Assembly: GCA_016758965.1 (NCBI GenBank)
Contig: JAEPRB010000125.1
Span: forward strand, 1 to 64,000
Length of the DNA: 64,000 bases
Direction: 5' to 3'
From: Circinella minor
Taxonomy: Eukaryota; Mucoromycota; Mucoromycetes; Mucorales; Lichtheimiaceae
The position numbers and the translations under genes were made by a program. This document shows, piece after piece, positions 46,557 to 59,139 of the stretch. Position 1 is the first letter of the stretch. Every line of letters begins with the position of its first letter. The notes below the pieces were generated by a model. It had not been told where the DNA came from. It made no database searches and saw only the letters and a program-made list of their open reading frames with translations.

Positions 46557-48383
46557 ATGCCTCTGCCTAAACTTTTTAAAAATAAGCGTAAATTACGGCG
46601 TGAACCATCCTCATCTAAACAATTTTCGTCCAGATACCAGATGGATGCTATTCTATCTCAAGAATTCGTCATTAACTTAAAGTCTCGAGCCAAATCACCT
46701 ACAGATTTATTGGATATCGTTGGTCATCCACATATCTTAAACGCTTCAAGTCCAGATCTTTTGTCTCCAGTTGAGTCATCTTCATCCCAAAAACAACGAC
46801 AACAACGACCGTCTATAGGTCCACGAAGAGCTTCACTTCATTCATTTTCTCCAGCAACAAATAACCATCTTTCTTCTTCAAGAACTGTAACTGCTGCTTC
46901 CATCGCTACTACTAGTACCACTACAGCTGTCGCAGTGCCTTCATCATCACATCAGATTTTTCAACATCAAGAATCACAAAAAGACAAAAAACTCAGAGCC
47001 GTTGGCGTTACTGTGTATAACGATAATAATAGCAATAATAAAACTAATAACGGACATCAGCACCCTTTGCCATCTTCATCTTCACCGCCTGCACTAATAA
47101 TGCCTACACCTAAAATGGCTGTACCGCAAACGAAACAAATGTTGTTGCAATCAAATAATCCCTGGGGTGATAAAACTCTGAAAGAAGAAGATGATGAACA
47201 ACAGCCAGCTGGGTATTCACGAGATGTTGACCCGTTGTCACGCGCAAGCGCGCCTTATGAATTATTAGTGCCGCCACCGATTCCAGCTCCATCAGCACCG
47301 AATCAACCAGGTAAGAAAAAATGAAAAGCATAAACAGAAACTAGAATTAGGTGGTATGTTTTGAATATGGCGAAACAGATTAATAAAAAAAATATTTTTT
47401 TAAAAAACGTAACAGAAGAACGGCGGCATCACCGAAGGAGTCGTTCCGAAATTAGTGTTTTGTATGACAAACTACGATCTTACCAGCAAGAGCAGGAAAT
47501 ATGGGCCCAACGAGAAAAAGAACATAGAATACGGGAGGAATGGATGATGAAGAAATTACAGGAAACTCGTACACAATTAAAACAATTACAATTAGAAGCT
47601 TACCAACAACAACAATCTCAACAGCAACAACAACGTCATATTATTGATGAGGCTTTTTGCGATGAACCAAGTGAAACATCCGATATTGAAAATGAAGAAA
47701 CGAGTCCACAACGAACCAATCAAAATTATGCATGGCAACGACAATATCGTGTACCTGAAACATATTACAATGAGGAACAGGGACAGGAGGAAGAGAATGA
47801 AGAAAACTGCAGTTATTATTCTGAAGAAGAAGAATATGATGATAATAATAAAAGTTCAGGGTATGTTTCCGAGGAAGACGAAGACGACGACGAAGAACAA
47901 GATGAGAGCCAAGAAGAAATGAGTCAACCACGGCGGAGACGTTATATACATCAACAACAACAACAACGTCAACATCAACATCAACGTCATTCTCTCCATC
48001 GACATCATCCTCTTCATAATCCTCAGCTTCATCCGGCTGCTGCTGCGTATTATTTTTATCACCTATTATCAATGGATCACGTTCGTCCTTGGTCAGCTGT
48101 TTACCATCAACAACAACAGCAGCAGCAACAATTAATGGAAAATCGGCCGCCTCATTTTTATTACTATGGATATCCTCAACCACAACAACCGCCACCGCTA
48201 CTCAAACGACGAAGTCGAAAATCATCCGATACAAGTGTGCGCTCAGTTCCATCATTACGCCATAGCAATAGCACAATGAGTAGTGGTAAGGGAACAACTA
48301 ATAATACACATCCGCGGAACTCATTACCACCCGAATTTACTGGTGATAATTTCTACTCCTGGAATCGTACTGCTTATTTGTAA
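46557..48383 (+). CDS. Gln/His-rich coiled-coil protein of unknown function
   Basis: The spliced protein has 573 residues from two exons: 46557-47310 and 47416-48383. It starts MPLPKLFKNKRKLRREPSSS, a basic N-terminus, followed by Ser/Pro/Thr-rich disorder and a proline patch (LLVPPPIPAPSAP). Exon 2 opens with basic residues and a predicted coiled coil from VLYDKLRSYQQEQEIWAQRE to QETRTQLKQLQLEAYQQQQ. An acidic block (EEEEYDDNNKSSGYVSEEDE), His/Gln repeats and a Pro-rich tail complete it. I recognise no catalytic domain. It reads as a scaffold or adaptor and is likely fast-evolving. The 105-bp intron has GTAAGA and ACAG borders and keeps frame. Confidence 0.75.
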
Positions 48384-48841
48384 TATTATTAATAAGTTTA
48401 TTTTATGTCAATAATAATATGTTAATAATTTGTTTTTTTTGTGTTTATTTTATTTCTCTTTTTATGATATCACAGGTGTGGTATCTTTATAATAATACTT
48501 TATACACTGTAAAATGCTGTTTATATGGCAGCAAATTTTATATAACTGGTTTGTCGTCCCTGAAAGGGGGGTGGTATTGGATAAGAAAAAAAAAGGGGGG
48601 AGGGGCATAAAAAATAGACTTGTACAAAAAAGGAATAGAAGATGAACAAATCAAAAGCAGATCCAATTACATGGATGACCTGAGTTCATCTCAGCAGTCG
48701 GACGACCACGCGTTTACAAAAAAAAATGTTTCTTTTTATAAGTCTGGATATCTTTTCCCTTTCTTCAACAATTTTTTCTGATACCCCTCAAACTCTCTTA
48801 TTCTTCTTTTTTTATTTTATAAATTTTTTTATTTTTTTCTA
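48384..48841. promoter_or_regulatory. Upstream region of neutral trehalase gene with possible stress-response elements
   Basis: AGGGG occurs within 48598-48605 (GGGGGGAGGGGC) and CCCCT at about 48784-48789. These match the fungal STRE core (AGGGG/CCCCT) bound by Msn2/4-type factors, which control yeast trehalase genes. Pyrimidine-rich sequence fills the last 80 bp before the ATG. Function is inferred from motif and context only. Confidence 0.4.
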
Positions 48842-49205
48842 ATGTCTACTATTCACGCAACAAATACCGACCAAGAAGTTGACGTCCATGCACCTGCAAG
48901 TACATACTATACCAGCGGCTTCAACTCCGGTACTGAAATTAGCCGCATCAAAACATTCCAAGTAAGAGACACAGAAAAGAGTTACCCTGTGAGAAATCAG
49001 CGAAAACAAAGTGTCCTGACAGTTAGCACATTAAACAATCAATAGGACCGACATGCTGCAGATGCTTTTCGTAAAAGACGAGCTTCTCATGGTAATAATA
49101 AACAAAAATATTTTCTACTTTCCAAAAAAAAAAAATAGTGATACTAGTGACAACTGACACTAACAAAAATGGTAAACCCGATGGACTCCTTTTTTTATAT
49201 TTGTA

Positions 49206-49239
<34 letters not shown>

Positions 49240-51483
49240 CTGAACAGATGACAAGAATAAAGCACAAAAATTTCTACTTGACGTCAAAGAAACCCTTAAA
49301 GTATTAGTGGAACAAGAAGATACAGATGGTGATTTCCAAATTACCGTCAACGACCTTGGACCTAAAACTTTCACTGTTGGTACAGCAGATTCTGGTGGTT
49401 ATCGTACAATTGATATACGAGGCACCTATGTATTGTCTAATCTGTTACAAGAGCTTGCTATTGCCAAAGATTTTGGACGTAAGCATATCGTGTTGGATGA
49501 AGCCAGATTAAACGAGAACCCCGTGGATAGATTATCACGAATGATTCGCAACCATTTCTGGGATGGTTTAACACGACGTATGGATGCAGAAGCCATGGAA
49601 ATTATTTGCAAAGATCCAAAAAATCGTAGCAACAATACCAACCCACGTATTTATATTCCTTGTGACGACGACGATGCATTTAACTATTATCAGCAAGTAG
49701 CCGACCATCGCCAACATCTTAAATTAGAAGTAGTTCGACTACCACCCAAACTGACACCTGAATTTGTACAAAGCATTAACGAATGTCCCGGTATTTTAGC
49801 TCTAGCTATGAAACGTACCGAGCAAGGTCTTAAAAGTGTCCCATTTGTGGTGCCTGGTGGACGATTCAACGAAATGTATGGTTGGGATTCTTATTTTATT
49901 GCTTTAGGATTGTTGTCAGACAACCGGATCGATTTAGCTCAGGCAATGGTGGATAATTTTGTATATCAAATCAAACATTATGGCAAAATTCTAAACGCCA
50001 ATCGTTCCTATTATTTATCACGTTCTCAACCACCCTTTTTGACCGACATGGCGCTTCGTGTGTATGACAAGTTGCCACAAACAGAAGAAAACAAAGCATG
50101 GCTTCAATATTCATTGTCTGCTGCTATCCAAGAGTATAATACAGTATGGGTGGCCGAGCCACGATTGGATCCTAAGACTGGTTTATCTCGGTTTAGACCT
50201 GCTGGTAAAGGTATCCCACCTGAAACGGAAGCGTCTCATTTCGATCACGTCATTCAACCTTATGCTACAGAAGCCAATATGACGATTAATGATTACATGA
50301 ATGCCTACAATGATGGATCGGTGGTTGAACCTGAACTGGACGAGTATTTCTTACACGATCGTGCTGTACGCGAATCAGGTCACGATACAACTTACCGCTA
50401 TGAAAAACGATGTGCGAATCTGGCTACAATTGATTTAAATGCCCTTTTATACAAGTATGAAACTGATTTGGCGGATGCGATCCGTGATATCTTTGAAGAT
50501 GATTTTGTTGATGATGATGGTAAACATCAGTCTGCTATGGAATGGACACAACGTGCCAAGGACCGTCGTGAACGTATTGACGAGTATCTCTGGAACGAAG
50601 AAAAAGGACTTTATTATGATTATGATACAGTATTGGAACAGCAATGTACCTATGATTCGGTAACGGCATTTTGGGCCATGTGGGCACAATGTGCTAGTAT
50701 GGAACAAGCTCAACGAATGACTGAATTATCATTACATAAATTCGAAGAATTGGGCGGATTGGTATCTGGTACAGAAGAATCAAGAGGTGTGATTACTTTG
50801 GATAGACCTAATCGTCAATGGGATTTCCCGTTTGGTTGGGCACCTCATCAAATCATGGCCTGGCGTGGATTTGAAAATTATGACATGCCTGAAATTGCTC
50901 GTCGTTTAGCTTATCGATGGCTTTATACGTATGTGTTAATGTCAAAACAAAAGAGAGACACTTTTTAGAAAAGCTAACTGACAATATTGTATATTTTGTT
51001 ACATATAGTATCACCAAATCATTTGTAGATTTTAATGGCGTAGTACCTGAAAAATACGATGTAGTTAGTATGACACATCAAGTTCAAGTCGAATACGGCA
51101 ACGTTGGTACAGATTTCAAATATGTGACACGCGAAGGTTTTGGGTGGATGAACGCATCCTATCAATTAGGTCTTAAACTGCTTACCACTCAAATGCGCCG
51201 TGCATTGGGCATGATTACCGATCCAGATTTGTTCTTTGAAAAGATTATTGAACGACAACATAAAGATGCTCATCGTCGTCGTCGCAAGTCATCTGTAGCT
51301 GCTGCTAAAAAGATTACCAAGAACGGTCAAATCATAGCTGCTATTACTACTTTTACTCATACTTCGTCCTCTACAGTCAATACACCATCCACCGAAGCAC
51401 CGCCACCTCAATTTACTGATATCTTAACTCAAGAGCCCGAATCACCTCTTCCAAATACGTCCGTTTCCACTTCTTCCTTTTAA
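48842..51483 (+). CDS. NTH1: Neutral (calcium-dependent) trehalase
   Basis: The spliced protein has 773 residues from four exons: 48842-48961, 49046-49091, 49248-50928 and 51009-51483. It is close to yeast Nth1 (751). It hydrolyses cytosolic trehalose to two glucose. The N-terminus has a protein-kinase-A-type site, RKRRAS at residues 49-54, as in yeast where phosphorylation recruits 14-3-3 proteins. An EF-hand-like calcium loop, DTDGDFQITVND, follows at about residue 80. The glycoside hydrolase family 37 body has signature 1, PGGRFNEMYGWDSYF (about 258), and signature 2, QWDFPFGWAPHQ (about 580). The C-terminal EGFGWMNASY glycine motif is followed by a Ser/Thr/Pro tail longer than usual. The intron before 49248 contains a 27-base A run. 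Confidence 0.96.
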
Positions 51484-51818
51484 ATTATTATCACATTTTT
51501 AGAAATCTGCATATTTAAAAAGAACGCTGATGTTTCTTTTTTGAACCCTCCTTTTCCTATCATCATTTTAGTACACACAACATAAGCATATATACATATT
51601 CCTCAATCATCTATAAATATATCTAACTACATAGCCTATTTTCTTTTTCCTTTTTATTTGTCAATATATAAATTTTTCTTTCAAACATCGTACAAAAATA
51701 ATAATCTTAAGATATTGGTTTTTTTTTATTATAAAGAGATATTTTTTATTCTTAAAGGAAATCAACGCAATGATATGATATGATATAATTATCGTGATAT
51801 AATATAAATCAAATTCAT
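51484..51818. other. Convergent intergenic gap
   Basis: AT-rich 335-bp spacer between the stops of trehalase (+) and the SMG6-like gene (-). A GATATGATATGATATAAT repeat lies at about 51773-51789. No gene is seen. Confidence 0.4.
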
Positions 51819-54800
51819 TTATCTAGGTGTCAATTGTATGATTGCTGATACAGACATGACATCTATATCTCGAGCCCGCGCCTTGACACTCAAGTTTCGA
51901 TCCCCAGTAACCAAACAAACACGTGCAAAAGAACTGTCGTTCTCTTTGGCCCACCATAAACATGCTGAAAGCACCAAATCATCCAAATTTTTGTCTGTTT
52001 CGCCAAACATAAATTGTTCTGAACGGATCGCAATATCGTGCATGAAATTATTGTGCGACGTTTGAATCCTTAGTGGTGTACTTCCTCGTTGCTTGGCAGC
52101 CAAAGTTGTTTCAATATATTTTAAAGCATTATCAGCAATGGATCCTAATGGTGGTGCATTACTACGTAAACCGTCCAATTCCGTAATTACTAGAAAATAT
52201 GCATGTTGAAGTTATTATCATGCAATTTAAGTACCAATGTCAAAATAAAGATCTGTGTAGAAAGCTTACCAACAAGAGGGAGTACAATTGACCATTTGTT
52301 ACTTTTAATTAAACGTTTCACATGATCAAAATGACCAATAAAACAATTGGTATCCAAGATAATGGTCGTTTTCCCTGGGATCACACGTTCACGTAACCTG
52401 TTTAATCTCGCTTCACGTTCTTTCAAACGTGCAGGGGCTCGACGGTATCCCCATTTGTTTTCCTCGGCTGGTTTCTTTGTAGTAGTGGTTGTAGTAGTAG
52501 TAGTAAGCATGGTTTGTAATAATTCACGTCGTTTTTTCAATTGCGTTAACATATCGTCATCACCATCTTCGTCCACAGAATCATTTTCATTGGAAAAGAG
52601 AACAGCATCATCCATAGCTTGTAAAGCTGTACTAAAACCCTCTCCATCATCATGCTCTTCATTGTTGACATCATTGCTGCTTGTTGGTGATAATAGATCC
52701 GAGGAAGTAACTCCTTCTTCCGCGGACCTATTTAAAAGATCGTCTTGATCATCAACAGTTTTACTTGTGAAGATTTCCAACACAGGGTCATAAGATAACA
52801 CATGATGCATTTGCTATATTTTAGCCGAAAAAAAAGAAATATTCAGTTTTACATTCATTTAACCCCTTCCCTCCCCCCCCAAACGTTTCAATTAGAAAAT
52901 CGAAAGATAAGTATAAATGCATTATGTATATTACCTTGATTAATGCAAATGCATAATCGAGCACCTTGATTTTACGCTGCATGGCCTGATTTTTTGTTGA
53001 CACGATGGATTTGCTTTGCTGTTGATTTAAACTCAAATTCATCTTTAATAAACGACCTGTTACATCATCTACCCATCCAAGGCCACGCATATAATCTTCT
53101 TCCGGTAATTCAGGCTTTTCTCCAAGAACCTTGCTCACCAATTTGGCAAATGCTTGTTCACTCATACCACCATCTTCAATATGTCCTTCTGCTTCATCAT
53201 CCAATAAATGTCGATTGACAAGTTCGTATTTTATATCTTCGGGTAACATATTTAACATTTTGTTTAAAAATTGTAGCAAAAGAAGCCAAAATGCGGGATT
53301 GACTTTGGATTCATCATTGTTGCCTTGGTTTGATACCTTGGATGTTGTAGTCGAAATGTTCCCAACAATGGATTCCCATAAACTGTTTCCTCCTTGAGGT
53401 GTTCGCATACAAACACAATTCACTACCATCCAATGGAGTAATATTTCAATATAAATCAGCCACCCTTCTTCATCATCATGTTCAGAATCGTCATTTTCTT
53501 GGTCATTGTTTAATTCGCATATCGCAGCAGTAATAGTTGGATTTCGAGGTTCGAACATAAATTCTTGATTTTGTTCCAGAGAAAGAGGTGAACGAGGTAA
53601 TGGTGGCAATTGGGGTGCAGCAATTGTTGGTAAATCTGTATTAAGATAACGTTGAAACAACTCTGTTGCAATTTGACACATTAAATCGATATCGTAAGTG
53701 AATAGAATGCTTTCTTTAAAATCGTCAAGTAATTTTTGATAATCTGGTGATGGTGATGATGTCGCTATTTCTCCATCAAATTTGGTTGCAAAGAGTTGCT
53801 TTCCATGAAGAATCATAAGGCGGCTGAGTTTGGATGCTGAATATTCATAGCTGTACAATGATGAAAGACATAGGACAATCGTCTCGAACCAAAACATTTG
53901 CTGTCCAGATAATGTATTATCTTTGAATACTCCATCGTTTTCAATATCGTCATTAGCATTACTAGAATGAAATTCTACATTGACTTCTTGTTGTTGATCA
54001 GTTTTTGATGGAAACAAAACTTCAAAAAATCGGCGTTTCACTTGAGCAAATTGATCCAATCCAATCTTGGTAAACATCATTCCATGAAGTCGCATGAAAA
54101 GTCCAGCAACAGCATCTTTTGACGATGGTTCTATTATCTCGTCAATTGCCTGTTGCTGCTGCTGTTGTTTACCACGTTTCACGCGTTTGTTATTCGCACG
54201 TTTAGCTTTAATAGATTTTAAATACTTGTCCACCCATTGACGATTGCTTTCAAATAAAACAATCATTCCTTCGCGTGCATTTAAAAATCCATTGCGACGA
54301 ACCATTAGACTTCGAGTGCTGAAATAGAATCGATGCATGTCTTGACGCATATTATCTTTGTTGTTGGAATCACTCATCAAAAGTGAGAGATGGAAATACA
54401 ATTTTCCAGTCGCAGGCATTAACCAGGCACCCATTGCATACCATCGCCAAGCTTCATTAAATGCCAACTGACGATCTTCAGAACAACAAGCCCATCTATA
54501 TCGTGCCAAATCGCCACGATTAGGTACGCACTTGTACCATTTTAAACGCCGTGTACGTCGCCATTCTTGAAGATGATCTTGTGTAGATGTATCCAATGGC
54601 TGATGATAATTTTCGTGTCGTGCTGCAGCTTCTGCTTCGTCCATAGCATGAAGTGCGACCATAGATCTTCGATAAAAATCATCTGCTAAATCCAAAAACT
54701 TGTTGAAGCATCGCTTTACCATGATCGTTTCTTCGATTTTGCTGATAACGCGGTATTTATTCCGCTCTCTTTCTATATCATCGTCAGTATCACTGTCATC

Positions 54801-55877
54801 GTCACTGGATAATGCTACCATGGTCATGCCAGTTTCGGATATCACAGGGATCTCAATATTAAATTCTTCTTCCTTTTCTTCTGCTTGGTCTTCTTCTTTT
54901 TCTTTCCTTCCTTCTTCATCAACATCAATACCATCGTCCAATTTTGTCTTGGTACGAATTTTAAGAGCTTGACGAAATTGTTCCACCAATGAATAAATGG
55001 CTCTTTTCCAACATAAATTTTCAAGACTCTTTTTCTCTGCAAAAGCATAATCAAACTGAATGATATCCAAATATTTGTTTGCTAGATTAATATGTAGCTC
55101 CATTTTTTGATTCCATATATTACACGCTTTTTGCAAATCCCCCACAGTTAGCTGTTGGTGATGGTCAATATAACGTTCCGGAGGTTGTTGTCGACGACGA
55201 TCTACGCTGGTAGCTATTTCATTCATATTGTTACTCTTAAAAAAAGGAAGTTCACTAGCTTCTGTCCAAAGAGTTGCAATCTTAGTTTCGATTTGTTGAA
55301 GTTCAACAAGCATTAACTTAATTTTTCGTTTATGTTGATCTACCATCTTGGGTTGCTGCTGTTGTTTTTGTTGCTGTGATTTCGATAGTTGCTGTTTTTC
55401 TTGCTGTTGCTGTTGTTGCTGTTGTTGTTGGTGGTGTAATGGTGGTGGAGATGACGATGATGTTGGTAATTGCTCTTGGTGAGATAATGGATTCTTTTTC
55501 AATTCCGGTATCGATGACGGTTCGGGTCTGGCAGTAAGATGCTTCGTCGAAAATTGTTTTTTCTTATTTAATTTATTACCATCACCATCCCATAATTTTC
55601 GACCACTTGGCATATCTCGTCTTGCGTAGTCAACATCATAATCAATCCCATTATTGTTACTCTCATTTCTTCTTCTTTGTAGTTGTTGCTGCGATGCTTG
55701 CGGCTCTTGCTGCGGTTGTTGTGGTTGAACAGCCCCTTCTTGATGTTGATTAAGATAGGATCGACGACTCTTATTAAACTCAATAGGGTTATCAGAAAAT
55801 GGGTCAAAAAGTTTTCGACCTTCATTTCGTACTTGTTGTTGCTGCTTATTATTATAACGTCTAGATGGTCTACTCAT
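51819..55877 (-). CDS. EST1/SMG6-type protein with C-terminal PIN endonuclease domain
   Basis: The spliced protein has 1285 residues from three exons: 52935-55877, 52270-52813 and 51819-52189. A Gln-rich N-terminus leads into an EST1/14-3-3-like TPR region, including CWKRAIYSLVEQFRQALKIR, HFHLSLL-type and NGFLNAREGMIVLFESNRQW motifs. An EST1 DNA/RNA-binding-type alpha-helical domain follows, then an acidic linker, a basic RLKEREARLNRLRERVIPGK segment and a PIN domain (about residues 1128-1285). The PIN acidic residues are present: ILDTNCF, VITELDGL, KNLDDLVL and LVTGDRNL. In animals SMG6 cleaves nonsense-containing mRNAs. The intact acidic set suggests an active nuclease here, unlike inactive SMG5. 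Budding yeast lacks a direct counterpart with this architecture. Confidence 0.9.
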
Positions 55878-57121
55878 TGATGGTATTCTTGAAATTCAGC
55901 TGAGAGTTCTTGTTTTTCAAAACTGGGTACTTTCTGTCTGTTATTTTGTTATTTTTATTGCTGTTGTTGTCGTGCTATATCGAAGTATCTTAGTGCTATA
56001 ATGTTAAATATTAAACAATTTTATACTACTAGTAATCGTCTTATTCGATATCGTCAGCTTGGCGAAAATCTTGAGCCGTTGTACAGATTGACACATTAGT
56101 CGCAAAAGGTGGACAATGGCGTAAGTATATGCGTTTCTTTTCAAATAAAGAAAAGATTATGAAAAGAAAATAAAAAAAAAAAGTTATAAAGGAGAGAGAA
56201 GAGAAAAAAGAAGTTTACACTTTTGAATATAAAAGGTTAAAAAAAAAAAGAAGAGACAAGGAAGGAAGAATTCGAAACCTTTTTTTAAGATGGTTTGTTA
56301 AAATATTTTTTTAATGTGCGTGCGGAGGTCATTATACTTTCAGGAAATACATAAACCATGTTAGAATTGATGCATTAATAATAATGGCTTGATTCTTCCA
56401 CACGAGCTGTAGTTTTTACTGAAAACAAGTTCTTCTGGTTTATATAGCTATAAAAAAATAATGTAATATTTAGAGCATTTTTCAATTAATATACAATTTA
56501 ACTAATATCATCATAAAACGAACAAACGAGTTTAGATGACATGATTTGAATGTACGTATGCGATAAATTGATAAACAAGCATAAATAATATGCAGTTTAG
56601 TATACGTATAAAGGTAATATTGTATCATTACAGATACTAATAATAGATACAACTGCAGTTTGTATTCTTGACAGTCATATCACTTAGGAAGTTGTTTATT
56701 TTGAACAATGGTCAAAAACAGTATTATGTGTTACATGATGAATGTTATAATATAACAATTATTGTTATTGTTGTTGTTATTATCAATTTTTGTATAAAAT
56801 GTATATAAAAATATATGTATATGATGTCTAATATGGAAACATGTACATACATATTGTACTGCATAACAGAAAAAGGGTGTGTGCCTGAACTTCTTTATAC
56901 CATATTTTTTAAAGCAGGGAAAAGACGGAAAAAGGCTAAAATAGAATCCCTTCTTTTATATCAATAAGTAAATAATAATTCATTGTAAGGTAAAAATATA
57001 TATAAAAAACATATCATCGTTTTCTTGTCTCCCTCTTTCTTTTGTTCTGTTTCTCCTTTACTTTCTTTCTTTTCATCCTCCTTTTTTAAGGTTATATAAT
57101 TAAAATCATATATATTTTAAT
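55878..57121. other. Divergent intergenic region
   Basis: About 1.2 kb between the SMG6-like start (-) and a membrane-protein gene (+). It is AT-rich, with a purine-rich block at 56150-56280 and a pyrimidine-rich leader at 57030-57090. Nothing else is recognised. Confidence 0.4.
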
Positions 57122-57811
57122 ATGCAATCAACTACTGAGAAACATAAACTACCAACAACGACCACAAGCCCGAAACGTTTATCTCACGTAACTCCATCCC
57201 CCATTGTTTTTTGTTCAACTAATCAAGACGAATCAGATTCCTCATTTAACCATTACATTGGTAATCAATTTCAACCATACTCTGGAGTTTTACAAGAACG
57301 AGCTTCATTATCGGATCAAACGACTAAAAGTGTACCAAAAACTCAAGTAGAAAAACAGGACCAACCAATAATTAAACAACAAGAGCCTATCAACAAAGTA
57401 CAAGTTGAAGACAAAATCACTAATATCACTACCATAAATAATCCAGCTATTGTAGCGGCATTAACAACATTGACAGCAGCAGAAACCATCCCAAATACCA
57501 TATCCAGATCATATAATAACGAAGAACGAGGACAACAACAAGAAGAAGTACCATCTATAACTGATCCATGGTGGGTCTTACATTTTGATGAAGATGGATT
57601 TTATTCAATTGGAATGGTATTCTTTCTTTTTGGATTTATCTGTCCACCACTATGGTGGATTGGATCATGTTGGCCAAGACACCCAAGGGAACAAGGAGGG
57701 AAAATGGCAGAACGATGGCAAAAGTTAAATATCATCATGTCACTTGGATTTAGTGTAATATTAATTATTGCATTTATTTATATTGCAGTATTATATAGCC
57801 AAACCAAGTAA
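57122..57811 (+). CDS. Uncharacterised membrane protein with two C-terminal transmembrane helices
   Basis: Single exon, 229 residues. Residues 1-140 are polar, disordered and rich in Thr/Gln/Asn. The last 80 residues form a conserved-looking block: DPWWVLHFDEDGFYSIGMVF starts the first hydrophobic helix (to about FICPPLWWIG). A short basic loop (SCWPRHPREQGGKMAERWQK) separates it from the second helix (IIMSLGFSVILIIAFIYIAV). The pattern 'RWxxxNxxMSxxGxxVI' at the second helix recurs in small fungal membrane proteins as far as I recall, but I cannot name the family. A tail-anchored or hairpin topology with the N-terminus in the cytosol is plausible. Confidence 0.75.
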   Translation: MQSTTEKHKLPTTTTSPKRLSHVTPSPIVFCSTNQDESDSSFNHYIGNQFQPYSGVLQERASLSDQTTKSVPKTQVEKQDQPIIKQQEPINKVQVEDKITNITTINNPAIVAALTTLTAAETIPNTISRSYNNEERGQQQEEVPSITDPWWVLHFDEDGFYSIGMVFFLFGFICPPLWWIGSCWPRHPREQGGKMAERWQKLNIIMSLGFSVILIIAFIYIAVLYSQTK

Positions 57812-59139
57812 TCATAGTAGTAGTAATAATTAATAATTTCTCGATTTCTTTGTTTCTCCCTTTATCTATCATTTTATAACTATACTATCGCACCTTTTTA
57901 CATCAAAATTATTGTATATTATAATAGTTTCTGTTTGTTTGTTTGTTTTTTTCATCATTTGTCTTACTGTTCTTACTTCCTTTTCTTCTTCTCTCCCTTT
58001 ACATATCATAATTCATTATCTACCACTGTTGGATACTAATCATAATCACATATGGCTATTTTTGATATAGTGAAGATACTATATCTTCTTTATTATAATG
58101 AATAAAGTAAAATATGTTATTATTTTCATCAAACTGATATATAAAGTATTGTTCTTTGAATTGAACATTTTCAATAAACTTAATTCCTCTTCTTAGTATA
58201 TTACCTTGGTTATGTGGATGGAAGTAAAAAAAAAAAAAAAAAAAAAAAAAAGAACACAACTCGAAAGATAATATGTAATAACGAGTTGCGAATGCGTAGA
58301 AATGTTTTTTATTTTTCAGAATTGCAATTTATCATAAGGAAAAATGTGACCTTTTATTGTCATCCCGGTATTACAACCCAAGAAGTTTAAAAAGAAAAAG
58401 AAAGTCTTCTTCTGATATTTCTTTATTGGATAGCTACAAAATTTATTTAGTACTTAATGACAATCTAAGAGATATTCAAGCCAAAAGAAGAAAACTAGAT
58501 TGATTTGTCAATAAATCACGTCGCATCACGCAATTTCCATGATAAAACGCGTCGTACCAAAATCCTATGTGAAACCATCAAAAAAAAAGTTGACGTTTAA
58601 CTATTGGATAATTCAAAAGAAAGATCAAGTCTCGAATGGACTCGATCTATAGTGTATTAGAAATACGAGAAAAGTCTCAATTGATCGAATCAGATATAAA
58701 GAAAATGTTGCAATTCAAAATACCGACAGCTAAGATGCAGTAAAACATTTATCCGGAAATGCAAAATTATATTACTAGACCTGATAGTTTCTATGTATCA
58801 TGTATGATTTTCCTCTCCTACTATGATACTTAAATATATAACTCGTTCAAATACCTGATAATATATAATGCTATTTTGTTACATCTAGGAAAAGTGGTAG
58901 TTGATGGAAGGGGAAAAATTCAGATTTACAAAATATGACGAAAATGACGAATAGTGCGACTCAAATGATGTGTACGTTGTACGAGCAAAACTTTATTGCT
59001 GTCATGATTATGCTATTTTCTACAGATGAGAAAAAAAAAGATATTTAATACGTCTTTTCTCACAATACGTCTTTTTCTTTTTTTCTTTTTATACATTTGG
59101 TCGGACGAGTACAGAAAAAGAACATATTTATTTATCACC
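57812..59139. other. Intergenic region upstream of acyl-CoA synthetase gene
   Basis: AT-rich, with a T/C-rich stretch at 57840-57990 and a poly-A run at 58227-58250. The sequence at 58260-59000 is less repetitive, but all frames contain frequent stops. No gene is supported. Confidence 0.4.

Noticed and set aside
47641..48195. 184-residue minus-strand ORF rich in Val/Asp
   Set aside because: It is the shadow of the Gln/His-rich exon on the plus strand; CAA/CAT repeats read as Val-rich on the other strand.
58056..58259. Minus-strand ORF beginning in the poly-A run
   Set aside because: The N-terminal poly-Phe is the antisense of the poly-A tract and the rest is AT noise.
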